The notes under the pieces: generated by a model
The model's input: the letters and a program-made list of their open reading frames with translations, nothing else
What the model was told of the DNA's origin: nothing
Database searches by the model: none
Made by a program: the position numbers and the translations under genes
NCBI GenBank assembly: GCA_001692895.1
Contig: KV748207.1
Span: 744,001-808,000 of the forward strand
DNA from: Cenococcum geophilum 1.58
Taxonomy: Eukaryota; Ascomycota; Dothideomycetes; Gloniales; Gloniaceae
Direction of reading: 5' to 3'
DNA length: 64,000 bases
Part shown: positions 1 to 12,349 of the stretch, piece after piece
How the letters are laid out: each line of letters begins with the position of its first letter
Numbering within the stretch: position 1 is the first letter of the stretch

Positions 1-881
1 TATTCTCCGTCTACTTCTAGGAATAAACGCTAGTAATAACACTATCTAAGGTATCCGTTTCTAGTATTAAGGGCCATTCTAGGTTAAAGTGGGCGAGTAA
101 GGGAGCGGAGACTAGTCGTTTCTTAAGCTTATTAAGGGCCTGCTTATATACGGTGTTAAAGTAAAAGGGCCGGTCCTTTATAGTAAGGCGGCTAAGGGGC
201 TAAGTAATCCTACTATAGTTTTTAATAAAGCGTTAGTAGAAGTTACAAAAGCCTAAGAATAACTGTATCCCTTTTATAGTCTATAGTAGTTCCTATTAAT
301 TAATTACGGCCGTCTTTTCTAGGTTAGCCTCGATTTTATCTATACTAATAATAAACCTTAGATACTTTATACGCTTTATACTAAATTCTAACTTCTTAAT
401 ATCGGCCTGGAGGCTAGCCTTATAGAGTTGTTATAGGACCTTATAGACGTGCTCCTTGTATTTTAACTCGTTCTTAAAGTAAATTATAATATTATCTAGG
501 TAGGCCGTATAGAAGTTATTAAGGTAGTTAAAGAGTATATTATTTATATATTATTAGTACGTAGCCGGTCCGTTAGTTAGTTTAAAAGGAAGTACTTTAT
601 ATTTATATAATCTATATTAAGTCTAAAATGTAGTAAGATCTATAAATCTAGGGTTTATTTTAATTTAGTAGAAAGCCTAACGGATATTAAGCTTTATAAA
701 TACCTTAGCTTTATTTATTTGGGCCAGTGTCTTATTAAGTAGGGGTAGCGGATAACGGTCTTTGCGGGTTATATTATTAAGCTTATAGTAGTTAATATAG
801 AAATAAAGTCCTCTATTTAGCTTTTTTATAAAGAGAATAGGGGAGGTAAAAGGGACCTAGCTAGGCTTAATAAACCCCTTT
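1..881 (-). pseudogene. Gypsy C reverse transcriptase segment (RIP-broken)
   Basis: Read on the minus strand this is the palm region of a Ty3/gypsy RT, parallel to 37630-38500 in element D. The catalytic box is at about 482-506 and reads YLDN instead of YLDD: the second Asp codon GAT has become AAT, which is a TpG to TpA change. Many TAG codons interrupt the frame where D keeps the same text with fewer stops. The left end runs off the window toward RNase H and integrase. The right end stops at the TSD actag (882-886) of copia A, and the same frame resumes at 12887. It cannot make protein. Confidence 0.9.
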
Positions 882-886
882 ACTAG

Positions 887-1059
887 TGTCGGTATCACTT
901 CCGGTAATACGTAATGCTATTGTAATAGTATAGGGTAGTAACTGATTTTAATTAATGCTTATTAATTCTCCTATTCTATAGGTGGAATTTGGTGGATTTC
1001 CTAAGCTCGCTTAGCTTATATAACTAACCTAATTAGTTACAGACAACCTCGTTTAGACA
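887..1059 (-). repeat. Left (3') LTR of copia A
   Basis: 173 bp, beginning tgtcggtatc and ending gtttagaca. It pairs with 12709-12881 over its full length with scattered transitions. Confidence 0.95.
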
Positions 1060-1095
1060 CTAGGAGTATTTAGTTTTTAATAGTGCTTAAGCACG

Positions 1096-1240
1096 CCTCC
1101 TGCTAAATTCTGTTAAGTTCTGCCATATTCCACTAAATTCCATTAAGTTCTACTAAATTCCGCTATATTCCATTAAATTCCATTAAGTTCTACTAAATTC
1201 TGCTATATTCCACTTAGATTCTACCAAATTCTGCTAAGTA
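1096..1240. repeat. Degenerate decamer tandem array in copia A
   Basis: About fourteen units of a 10-bp pattern close to NNctaaattc, with variants such as aagttctgcc. It lies between the 3' LTR and the palindrome module, outside the polyprotein. The same decamer flavour occurs in the LTRs of gypsies C and D. Confidence 0.75.
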
Positions 1241-1325
1241 GTTAAAGTAACTAATCACAATTTTCCATCCCCGGGATGGAAAGTCGCTATTAGCTCGCTT
1301 AGTACTAGCGCCTTAGCGGCTAGCT
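1240..1325. repeat. Palindrome module, copy in copia A (inverted relative to B and H)
   Basis: The centre at about 1260-1281 reads as the palindrome ttttccatccccgggatgga. The left flank is taactaatcac and the right flank cgctattagctcgcttag, followed by agcgccttagcggc. The reverse complement aligns with modules in B1, B2 and H; the copy in J is in this orientation. It is non-coding and lies between RNase H and the 3' LTR. Confidence 0.8.
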
Positions 1326-1329
1326 TAAT

Positions 1330-4300
1330 ATCTTCGCACACTTTATTCCTACTTTAACGTCTTCTCTCTCTACCCACTTGGTAACCTATAGCTTAATTAT
1401 ATTTATATTAATTAGGTCCTTTAACGCCTGGTAAGGCTTTAATTTTATTATAGCGTCTATAGGGTTACTACCTCCATTAATCTATTTAATCTCTACTATT
1501 TCTCTTCTCTTATACAATTATTGTAAACACATTAGGTTAACTATAAGTTATTTCTCTTATATTATCTTAAGTTTAACTAGGCAGTTATATAGAGATTTTA
1601 AATCGGTATAAAGGGTAAGCGGTAGTTGTTTAAGTTATAGGATCTTCTTAATAGTTGCTTTAATTACAGCTCCGGTGTTAAATCCATAGGCTATATTATA
1701 TAGTTTAGATATTAAGACACTTTATATAACTCGCTTATACTTAATAGATAACTAATAGAGGATATTAGCCCTATTATCCTTATCCGTAAGTATAATAATA
1801 AAGCCAATCTAAGAGGAGAGGTTGTAGTTATTAGCAAAGGATAAGTCCGTAAATATTATTAGTTTAAGAGTGCTTATATTAAGTTATACAAAATAAAGTC
1901 CTTAGGAGGGATTATTAATTTGCTATTACAGCCGCTTATTAAGCTGCTTTATATATTCTTCCTTTAGGTTAATAACTTATGCCGTAAAGGAGAGGTTAAA
2001 GGTAGCTTTTAGTTAACAGACTATAGCGATATAGGCTCCTCTTGCTCTTTAAGCAACGTACTAGTCCTTTAGTGTAACTGCCTTACAGACTTCCCCTCTA
2101 AAGCTAGTTAGGTCTATAGCCTTTATAGTAACCAGCTTTAGGTTCTAGCATTAACATTCTTAAGTAAGGGCTATTAAATCTTTTTCTTACTTAATATAGC
2201 CTCTATTAAACTTAATTGGGGTATTTAGCGTAAGCTTCTCTCTCTCTTTTACTAGGAACTTTACCTCCTAAAGTTTAGCTTCTTTAGCCTCTACAAAGGT
2301 TTTATTAGTAAGAAATAGTATATTATTAGTCTATAATCCTATAATTCTAAAGCCGTCGCTATTTGTGTATAACAAGCAGGGGTTATATATTAATTGGTTC
2401 ATCTATAGCTTATTAAGGTAGTGGCGGTAGTATATATTAAATTAGTGGTTACCAGCTTCCGGGACACCGTATAGTGGTTTAATAACTCTTAGAATTAATC
2501 TATCTTTTAGTTTAAGTTCTAGTAGCGGGCGTATAAAGAAGTCTTTATTTAGGTAGGTACTAGACTATATATAGGCTTATAAGATATCGCGCAGGTATAA
2601 AGAGGCTAGTTTTCTTTTATTTCCTTATAGGGTTGCTATAAGTACTAGAATAATTCTCTAGCTAACACGTTAAATGGGTAGTAACTATATTAGAACTAGA
2701 TCTTTGCTATAGTTGTTATAGGCTTATATAACTAGTCTAAACTTCTTAAAGGCCTTGTCTGTTCCGGCGTTCTTAATCTTATTAATAAATTGGGAGTTAA
2801 AGATTCTAACTCCTTTTAGGACGTCTACTGTATTAATAAACTTAAAAACGCCTTTCTTAAGTAAACCGTTTATCTCCTTACGTTAAGACTCTATAAATAA
2901 CGGTAAGGTACACTTAGAGGTTATAGTATTAGATTTTGTTAGGCTGTCGTTAATAAATATTAATACGTCTATAATGTTTTACTAGGACTTTGTTAGCGAT
3001 CATTATATTCGTTTTAATCTTTAGAGGGGTATAGTAGCTACTAGTTCCTTAGTTAGTTCCTTAGTTAGTTCCTTAGTTAGTTCTTCTAGTTCGGGTTATA
3101 GGTATAGTTTTACTACTATAGTCCTAAAGTTGGTAGGTCTACTAGGGAGCTATACCTTATATATCTCTCCGTTAATTCTAAGTAACTTAAATAGGCTAGT
3201 CTATCTGCCGCTTTATTTAGTATTGCCTTTATATTATACGAGTATATCTAAGTTAAGGGGGAGGTTGTAGATTATAGTAACAGATGGACCGTTTTGTTAG
3301 TTTAGTGCATTATTAACTTACTTCTTTACCCTAATCCTTATAATCTCCTCTATTGCCTTCTTTATAGCTACCGCTCGCTATATAATAGAGGGTACTAGTA
3401 GGTCAAGTTTACTTATTTAAGGGTAGGCACTAAAGATAAGAAGTATTAGGACTAAGCCATCTGGGCCAGCTATATTATTAGCAGCCTTTACCACCATTTA
3501 TAAAGCTAGTTCTTTAGTTATTCCCAAGTCCTATAGCTCCTTTATAATTATCTGGTATGCTTAGCATAGGGTTAAATAAGCTTTTTCTACCATTCTAATA
3601 GACTAGTAAGCTTTTACTAAGACGCTCTTAGTTAATATAGCTATTGCTATAGCGTGCTATTAAAATTCCTTGCTTACGAAGTTCTTCCTAGCGTTGTGGG
3701 TAATATAGTTAGGTGGTCTAATATAGGTGTCAATCTAGCAGAGTCGTAGGATGTCCTAGGTATATTTTACGGAGATATTATATAGCTATCTCGCGGCTTA
3801 AAATCTAGTAGCTTTATTAATTATATAGAGGATAGGGCTTCTATTAATATATATAATATTAATAAAAATAGAATAGTTAAAATCGGAATCTTAGTCTTTT
3901 TATAATGTAAACTTAAACCATTTAAGGGATTTGCCGTGTTTCTAGCAGTAGGAGTAGTACTTAGTAAGGTAGTTAATAACCTGCTTATTAATATTATCGT
4001 GGCTAGAGCGTTCTAGTACCTTATATAGCTTATCTGCCGATAGATATCTAAAGCGGCGATAGAGTCAGCGGAGTTTAGTAGTAGTTAGGTAGCAAGGGTT
4101 TTAGTTAAACGAGTAGGTTATAAATAACTATAATAACTCTTCCTATAATAGGAAGGGGTAACTAAATTAGTAAACCACTAGCACCAATTTTGTTGGGGTA
4201 ACTAGGACGTTCTTAAGGTTGTTATAATAGACATTTAGTATATCTATATCTGCGAGATATAGTAGGAAGGGTGTGTTAGCCTTTATAATATAAAATTTAA

Positions 4301-5040
4301 TATTGCCAACTAGTGTATTAGTTATAACGGAGCCAATAGAAGAGGTAGAGCCAATGCCAAACTAGACGTTAATAGCGCCGGCCTTTAAGGTATCAATAAC
4401 AGTGTTATAGGTCTTCCTATATATAAGGTATTATCTATAACCTACTATTAATCTCTTTAAAGCTTTAGTGTTAATTATTACTTTATAGAACTTGTCGGAG
4501 GTATATTAGCTAGTAGCAACATAGGCAAATAGGTCTAGGTCATTGTAGTAAGTAGTTAGGTTAGTGCCGGTAATTATATAGGTAAATAATCGGTCCGCTA
4601 AGTCAGTTACAGTATTAATAGCTCCTTTGTGCTATATTATTCCGAAAGAGGTAAGAAATAGTTTAGTTTATTCCTAAGCCAGAGATACTAGTAGTAACTT
4701 AATATTAATTATAAGGGCTTCCATTATGTTATTAGTAGATTTTAAGTTAAGTTTATTATTATAATCTGTTCCCTTGTACTTAGTAATATATTACTTAGCG
4801 TACCTATTAAAGCGGCGGTTAAGTCTATCCTTAAACTTTTTTCTTAATTCGTTATGTTTTTCTCTTAAGTATTTAAATAACTAGTAGCCTTCCTTATGGC
4901 AGATAAAGCAGCGCTTCTTTAATAATATATATCGGCTAGATAAGGATAATTGTGTTCTATAAGGTAATTAAAGGTATTATCTATAGTAGCGGCGGTTAGT
5001 AAAGTAGGCTTAGGGGTTTTTACTATTTAACTTTTTGAAT
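1330..5040 (-). pseudogene. Copia A pol, C-terminal part (knuckle to RNase H)
   Basis: Minus-strand reading from right to left gives a Gag CCHC knuckle near 4880-4920 (CFICHKEG type), then a protease-like stretch near 4200-4400 (FGIGSTSSIGS, then TPFLL-LADID), the integrase C-terminus near 3140-3390 (GP-FKLL--NGE type), RT with a catalytic box near 2305-2345 that reads TNN where DD is expected, and RNase H near 1370-1620. Stops are mainly TAG. The frame is cut at 5040 by copia B1, and Gag continues at 11203. It is non-functional. Confidence 0.85.
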
Positions 5041-5045
5041 GTTAT

Positions 5046-5253
5046 TATTGGTCACACAGGGTGACTCACCAATAACAACTACTCGAGTAGGGTTACAGTG
5101 ATGTTAGTTGATAAAGCTTATTAATTAGAATAAGGGAGGGCAAGGAACTTAAGGCTCCTCGCCACGCTAGTACCACGGCGACACATAATAGCAACTTGCC
5201 ATTACGTAACGGCAGTTTGCCGTACGTAGTGGCAACTTACCTTATTCCTAACA
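5046..5253 (-). repeat. Left (3') LTR of copia B1
   Basis: 208 bp. It contains an imperfect stem gaggaacttaaggctcctc and three consecutive units of the type tacgtNRcggcaRYttgcc. The partner LTR is 10990-11197. Confidence 0.95.
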
Positions 5254-5419
5254 CTAGCAACTCTTCTTTTATGGTTGCTATCTATATATAAATACTGCTT
5301 AACTATTATAACAAATATAAACCCTCCTCGCTTACTATTGCTATTATAGTATAAGTCTTACTATTCTAAAATTTGCCTCTTAGCACGCGGTGCTTTCTTA
5401 CTAAGGAGTTATAGGTAGA

Positions 5420-5535
5420 TATTATATTAGGGCCGTTAGGGCCGCTAAGGCGCTAGCTATAAGTAAGCCAATAGCAATTTTCTATCCTAGGGATAGAAAA
5501 TCCTAATTAGCTAGTTTAAGTTAGGGTCTGCAGAA
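5420..5535. repeat. Palindrome module, copy in copia B1
   Basis: The order is ggccgctaaggcgctag, taagtaagccaatagc, the palindrome attttctatcctagggatag (continuing aaaat), then cctaattagctag. The outer arms ccaatag and ctaattag extend the dyad. It lies between the 3' LTR and the end of RNase H and shows no coding. Confidence 0.8.
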
Positions 5536-5639
5536 TCTAACTAATTAGATAACTTTAACCGCCGGTTAAAGTTCCTAGATATTTTAAGGCCTTACGTAAC
5601 TAAGATATTTCTAAGGACTCCCTTTTTACCTAACCTTTA

Positions 5640-8600
5640 ACTCGTATATATAGAGTATTTATATTAATAAACGTCTCTAGTGCCTTATTTAGGTTTGCCT
5701 TCGTTATTATATCTACTAGGTTATCTTAGCTATTAATCTATTAAATCTTAAAGAGTTTTTAACATTTATAGGATTAATAAAGTGCTATAATATTAATTAT
5801 AAGGCGCTTCTCCTTTATAGTATTAAGCTTAACTAAACACTTATAAAGGGAGTATAAGTTAGTATATACGATTATAGGGATAACGGGAAGTTTAAGTTAA
5901 TCTATAATTATCTTTAGGGTAGTTCCAATTACAATTGCTATATTAACTCCGCTAACTATTCTATATATCTCTAACGCTAGAACGCTTTAAGTAACGCNNT
6001 TACTNTTAGTTAANCTNTAATANATAAGGTTGCCNTANATTATAAAGTTNTTNTCTCTAGTANATTNNTTTNTNATAATAATCTTATATCCTAACTAGGA
6101 GCTAAAATCTTTATTATTTATAAATAATCTATTAATAAATATAAAGAGCTTAGTAGTAGGAAGACTAATAGGTATATAGAGTAGTCCCTAATTAAGATAG
6201 TTTATTTACTAGGAAAGACGTTTATTTAGGGTAAGAACGTTGTTCTTAGTTAGTTCTTAGTATTAGGTAGCAATAAAGAAATTAAATAAAGCCTTAGGTT
6301 AATAGATAGAAGTAATATAAGCTCTATAAGCGCGTTGCTCTATATATCCTTGCTTTAGGGAATTAACATTAATAACGTTAATNTTNTTACCTTAACCCTT
6401 CTNGCGTAAAGCAATANNNTCCTTATTTAGGGAGAGGATACATCTATTAAAAAGTAATAGTGTTATTAAATTAAGCTTTTTTTTTAGCTTTACTATAAGA
6501 TTTGCCCTTACTAGCTTATCTTCTTTAAGGGCTAAGAATCGGTTATCTCCTAAGATAATTATATTATTAGTTTATATGCCGATAATTCTAAATAGGGTTC
6601 CTATAGTTATAATAAGGAAGCATAAATTAAATATAGAAGTAGTTATTAAAAGTTTCTCTTTATAGTGCTTGCTATAGGTAGCCCACTAATAGGTTCCTAC
6701 CTCTGCGATTCTATATAATGGCTTAAGTACAACCATAATTATATTCTTGGGATATTAGTGGCAAATTTACTCTAAAAGGTATGCTAATATTAAGCGCTAA
6801 AGGTACGTCTCTAATTAGGTATAGGCCTAAGTAATATCTTATAAATAAACCGCCATTCTATTCTTTATTAAGGAGGGAGCTAGCGCAACAATAACTCGCT
6901 AATTAGCTCGTTAAATTATAGGAGATTGCGTAAGGATTACCTCCTTACTATTATTATTATAGCCTTAAATAATAAGCCTTAATTTCTTAAATAGGGCGTT
7001 AGTAGCTTTACCCTTAATCTCATTAACTATTCTTAACTTAAAGATATAAACTCTATCAAACTTAGTATAGTTATACTTCTTAAATTTAAAGACTTCTCTT
7101 ATAATAAGACTATCAATCTCTTACTTATTAGATGCTTAGAAAGGAGCTCCTAGAGTTATAATATAACCTTTCTTTTAAAGCTATTTTATAAGCTTAAAGT
7201 TAGCCTTCTCCTTAGTTGTTATAAAGGCCATTAATAGCTTAATTCCGTTCTTAATAGCAATAACAAATTACTCTTTAAAATTAATAAGATATTAGCGGTT
7301 TTATAATCCCTTTAGGCGACCTCTACCGCGTTATAGTTACGGTATATCTACTATAATTATATTAAAATTATTGTCGCCTTTTAGAGCATATTAATTATAG
7401 CTTTCCTCTAGGGAATTTTTTATGGTATCCTATAAAGGCTTAGAACTATTATCTTTATAGTAANGCTTAATAACGGTTAAACGGAATTAAGTAGGTCTAT
7501 AAGGTATCTAAATAGTATAAGTCTAACTATTAATTATAATAAGTTAATATAGGCCTAACTATCCTCCCTTTTTACACTATATGCGTATCTTAGACTGGAG
7601 TAGTAGGTTAAGCGTAGTTAAGGTATTTAGGCTATTTTTTATTCCTAGTGCGTTGTTAACCTAGCGTGTAGCATAGAGACGTTATACCTTCTTTATTGCC
7701 TTATAAATAGCCTTAGCTTATTATATAATAGAGGGAGATAGTAGAGAATTATTAGTTATTTAAGAGTAGGCGCTAAAAACTAGCAATATAGGTATAAGTC
7801 CATCTAGGCTAGCGGAATTGTTAATAGCTTTAACAGCTATTTATAAGGTAAGTTCTTTACTAGCGTCCTCTAGTTTTAAAGAGATAATCTTATATACGCG
7901 GCGTAATAGCGTATAATATTATTTTACTTTTCTAATACTATTATATACCTTAATAGGGACTTCCTTAACCTTAATTGCTATTACCTTTATTTATTATCGA
8001 AACTCTATAGATAAAAAGTTCTTTCCTATATTATAGACGATTTAATTAAGGGGTCCTAGGTAGATATTAATCTAGTATAGTTAAAGGGTATCCTATACGT
8101 TCCTAGTTAATATATCCTTTAAAAAACGTGCGGCTTAAAAGGAGGTTAAAAAGTTAATAACTTAAAGTACTAGCTTACCGCTAAGATATATAACATTAAC
8201 AATAATATAGAAGTTAAAGTTATAGTTATCTTTAAGGGTAAACTTAAATCGGCTAGGGGACTTCTAGTTTATTTAGTAGTTATAGCAGTACTTTATAAGG
8301 TGCTTAATTGCCTTAACCTTAACTTTATAGCCTACTTACTAAAGAACCCTAAGTAATTAATAAACGGATAGGTAACTAAAACGACAGTATAGTTAACGTA
8401 ACTCTAACTTAGTTAGGTAGCTTTAAGTAATACTCTTTTCTAGTTAATAAAGGAGTAATTAGGGGTGACCCTACTTACGCATAACAGGTACCCAATTATC
8501 TCCCTAAATAAGTATATTCTTAAGGTTATTAAGCTTAATGCCTAATTTATCTATATCTTTAATGTAAAATAGAAATAGGGTGTTTATAGGGATAATATAG

Positions 8601-10900
8601 AAAGTAATATACCCTAGGGGGGTTTAGACCCTAATTATGCTAAGAGAGATTATAGTACCCTTGCTAAAATAAATTGTGTATTGGCCTACCATTAAATAGT
8701 TAATCTAGATAGAGCTATTAAGCTGCTAAAGGGCTTAAACTTAAGGTTCTCCTACTATAGATACTCTTGCGGCTCTAATATCTGGTATAATACTATAAAA
8801 AATATTCGCTAAGTATTTATTATTAAAGGAGAACGCGGAACTCTCCCTTAGCTTATTAAAGATATTTAACTTTATAATAGAATGGAGCATAGATTGGTTA
8901 TTAAGAACAGTGACGGTTTATATACCATTTACCTTACTATACTTAGTAAAGTATTAGTTAGGAGAGTAGTCCTTAATTTTTATATCTATAAGGAGCTATT
9001 CGGCCTTATTAACCTTACTCTTAAGATCTTCTATGCCTTTATATTAAACTAGGAAGCTTTAAAAGTAAGCCATAATAGCCTTATAATTTCTAATATTTCT
9101 TATACTCTAGCGAAACTTATTATATACCTCCTTTTACTTATTAAGAGAATACCTAGTTAACTAGCAATTCGGTTTCTTACAAATATAGCACTTCTTCTAG
9201 TAATTACTTCAAAATAAACCTCTATAAGGACCTCCACCTTTACCTTATAGTTATTAATTATACCCTCTACTATATTACCTACTACGGCCACTATATATTT
9301 AATTAGTCTAATTATAATTATATTAGCCGGGCGGGTTAATTAAAGTAGGTTAAAGTTAGGCGTTAAATTATTATATTTCTTAAGAGCGTAGAGCAGTGCT
9401 AATAGAAGATCTTAATTAAGTATACACTCCTTTATAAGTATTTACAGGATTAAAAAGAGTAAGGTTATATTCTTTAACGCCTTAGCATACACTAATAACT
9501 TAATTATATAGGCTAAAATCCTCTTAATATAATTTAGATAAACCACGCTAAATTATCTAAAGTTAATTAAAAAGCTTTTAAAGATAATTAAGCTAAGAGA
9601 CACCTAGGTTTATAGCAATAATCCTTAAAAAGGTAGTCTCTCTCTATTCTAATATATACTACTACTTATTCTCTTTTATTTTAAAGTAGTATCTTAATAT
9701 ATATATTATGCGGTTAAAATTATATCCTTTTCCTACTAAATAATTATAATAAAAGGTACTAGTTTGGCCCTTAAGCATAACAGAATAGGCATTATAGTAT
9801 TAATTAAACTCTATTCCTACCTTTTAGTAATAGTTATAGAAGATACGTAGTTTTAAATTAAAAATATTATATAATTCCCCGCTAAACTTCTTCTCCTAAT
9901 CTAAGTAGAGCTTTATAAGCTCTATAAGTAATTTTAAACTACCTCCGATTTAAGATTAAGGTAAAGAAGGTAGGAGTTATATTATAGGCTATAGTAGGGA
10001 CGCAGGTCTAGTTGGTGGAGTCTAAAGGTTATTAAATTATAAAGTAATAGGATCCTATACCTACTCTTATTGGGGTATAGTATCTAATATTAAGGTTATA
10101 GGTTAAATTAGATACAGAGAAGTTAAAGGTAGAGGTAGGTTCGTCTCTAGAGGTATATTACTTAGGTTTTATTATAAGTTAAGCTTCCTTATAGTGCGTA
10201 GTTGGTGCTTAATCTCTTATAGAGTCCATTTATACTCTTCTTTTACGTTAATAACCTGCTCCTAAATATTATCTCTAATAGTACCCCTATCCTTAGGGAT
10301 AAATACTCTATTCTCCTAAAGGAAGTTACAGAAGTTCTATATAATATCCTTATTTATAGGGGCCTATATTTCCTTTATCTATCTAATAAAGTCCTCCTTT
10401 ATATATTCCTATAGCGCGGTATTATTATATTTACTATCCTTATAATATNNTATANNGTNTAATAAAAATNNATNTAAGTCTTNTTNATTAGCGTTTNNAA
10501 GNTTAATTATAGCTTTATTCTATATCTTTAGGTTAATATCTTCCTTATACTTCTTTAGGTAGGTTAACGCTATAGTAGGTATAGAATTAACGGGGTGTCG
10601 TATATTAAAGGTAGGTAAGATTTTCGGTTTTATAGGATCTCGTAGGTTTACTATTAAGAGGTAGGCAATTTAAGATATTGTTTAACGCGTTTTAGACGTT
10701 ATTTAACGCGTTTTAGATATTAACTTAGGACCCTAGGTTTAGTAATACTTCTAACCTAAAGTACTTAACTAAATCTTTATAAACGCGGTTGTTCTATATA
10801 ATAGACGCAACTTAGTATCTCCTAGTACTTAGTAACACTTCTATTACTAGTTTTCCGTAAGTTTAAGGTAGTATAGTATCGCCGGGATCCATTCCATATA
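5640..10900 (-). pseudogene. Copia B1 gag-pol polyprotein (RIP-broken)
   Basis: Minus-strand reading gives Gag up to about 9350, a CCHC knuckle at 9170-9215 (CYICKKPNC type), a protease-like segment near 8520-8650 (TPFLF-IKDIDKLG), integrase, RT with a catalytic box at about 6545-6580 reading TNN for DD, and RNase H at 5640-5990. The RT text between the catalytic box and RNase H (KLN-ITLLLFN) matches the pattern of the A and H polyproteins. TAG stops occur throughout. Unresolved bases fall at 5998-6076, 6383-6419, 7464 and 10449-10502. Confidence 0.85.
5998..6076. other. Unresolved N positions inside copia B1
   Basis: Scattered single and double N bases. The same place in B2 (about 58430-58510) reads cleanly. 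Similar N clusters are at 6383-6419, 7464, 10449-10502, 43633-43678, 60285-60316 and 60430-60481, all within repeated elements. They are probably consensus ambiguity between near-identical copies. Confidence 0.85.
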
Positions 10901-10989
10901 AGCGCATATAGCACCCCTATATAAGACTATCTCTTCTATTTAAAAACCTAGCTGCTTTATAGTTAACTGTATATTTAACTACTAATTAG

Positions 10990-11197
10990 TATTAGTTACA
11001 TAGGGTAACTTACTAATAATAACTACTTGAGTAGGGTTACAGTAATGTTAGTTAATAAAGCTTATTAATTGGAATAAGGGAGGGCGAGGAACTTAAGGCT
11101 CCTCGCCACGCTAGTACCGCGGCGACACGTGATAGCAACTTGCCATTACGTGACGGCAGTTTGCCGTACGTGGCGGCAACTTGCCTTATTCCCAACA
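10990..11197 (-). repeat. Right (5') LTR of copia B1
   Basis: 208 bp, beginning tattagttac and ending cccaaca. It is followed by the TSD gttat. The inner neighbour on the minus strand reads ctaattagtagtta, the probable primer-binding region. Confidence 0.95.
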
Positions 11198-11202
11198 GTT
11201 AT

Positions 11203-12345
11203 AATAGAGGATTATAAGTTATTAATTAGGCTAGTTAAGCTGTTAGAGGGTTTAAAGCAGGTATATTAATACACTAGTAACTCCTAGTAGGCGTTAATAA
11301 GCTTATTATAAAGAAACTTATCTATATATAAATCTGGGTTAAGACCGTGCTAAAGGTATCTTAGTTCTTTAATAAGCAACTATAGGTAGTCTAGGGTTAA
11401 TTTTCTAGTATTCTTACCTTTGCTCATTATAGACCTTAAGGTTGTTAAGTTCTATTGCCCTAGTATACTATACCTATACTTAGGTCCCTTAAAGTAATTA
11501 CGTATAGCGTCGCAGATTTGGTTAAATAAGAGGGTCATAGTAACGTTCTTAAGGTTAGTGTAGTAACGGTTAAGTGCTAAGCCGCGTAGCATTATAGGGT
11601 AGGCTTTAACCTTGGCTTCTTAGGGTATATTAGCTCTGCTATAGAGGTTATAAAAGATAGTAAGTTTAAAGTTAAAGTTATTATCTTCTTTACTATACTT
11701 ATTGTCTTCCGTATACATCTTTACAAGGTTTATTAACTCCTTATCAAAACCCTAGTTTAATAAGGTAGGTTATATTAACGAGATAGGTTATAGGGTTAGT
11801 AAGGTTAAGGTTAGGGTTTTAATAGTAGTTTATAAGATTAGATTTTTGGTAGTACTAGTACTAGTACTGGCACTGGCGAAGTTGTTCTTAAGGAGGTAGT
11901 TAATTCATCCTAAATTAAACTTCCCTCTAGCTGCTATGTACTCTTTAATCTCAAGCTTAGTCTACTCTGTAGGTTCTTATTCTTATAGGGTGTTAAATAG
12001 CGATTCGGGAACTATAGCGTTCCTATACTTCCTTACCTATACGCCGTTAGTCTATAGGAGTAATTAAAGCTTTCTAATATATATCTGGTTGTAGTTTTTA
12101 AAGATTTATACTATAAAGTTCTAGAAATCATCCTTATAGGCTTCCTATAGTTCATCGTCTTTAAAGTCATAGACCTTATATTCTAAGGTCTTAAACTATA
12201 TAAAGTCATCAATATCTGTAATATTAATGTCATTAGAGTCTATATCGATTCCTCTGCCCTACTTCTTCTATCCTTCTCTAACTTATTGCCTAATATTCGT
12301 TATAGTAGTTTTTGTAATAACGGGTAAGTTCGTGTAATGGTTATA
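11203..12345 (-). pseudogene. Copia A Gag N-terminal part
   Basis: This continues the copia A polyprotein after B1. It is long, stop-ridden minus-strand text without a sharp motif, in the Gag position between the knuckle part (4880-4920) and the 5' leader. It is assigned by position and continuity rather than by a recognisable domain. RIP-type TAG codons are dense. Confidence 0.6.
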
Positions 12346-12349
12346 GGGT

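Larger units (their letters stand above)
5046..11197 (-). mobile_element. Ty1/copia element B1, complete but broken
   Basis: 6152 bp with 208-bp LTRs (5046-5253 and 10990-11197) and the TSD gttat at 5041-5045 and 11198-11202. The LTRs begin tatt, a RIP-mutated TGTT as shown by the relative B2, and end aaca. The coding strand is minus. It sits inside the copia A polyprotein. It resembles B2 closely from the 3' untranslated part through the Gag knuckle, but much less in N-terminal Gag and the outer part of the LTR. Confidence 0.95.

Noticed and set aside
1096-1240. CRISPR-like array
   Set aside because: The units are contiguous decamers without spacers, in a eukaryotic retrotransposon.
5470-5500. 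Rho-independent terminator
   Set aside because: The dyad lacks the needed U-tract context and the DNA is fungal; it is better treated as part of the shared module.
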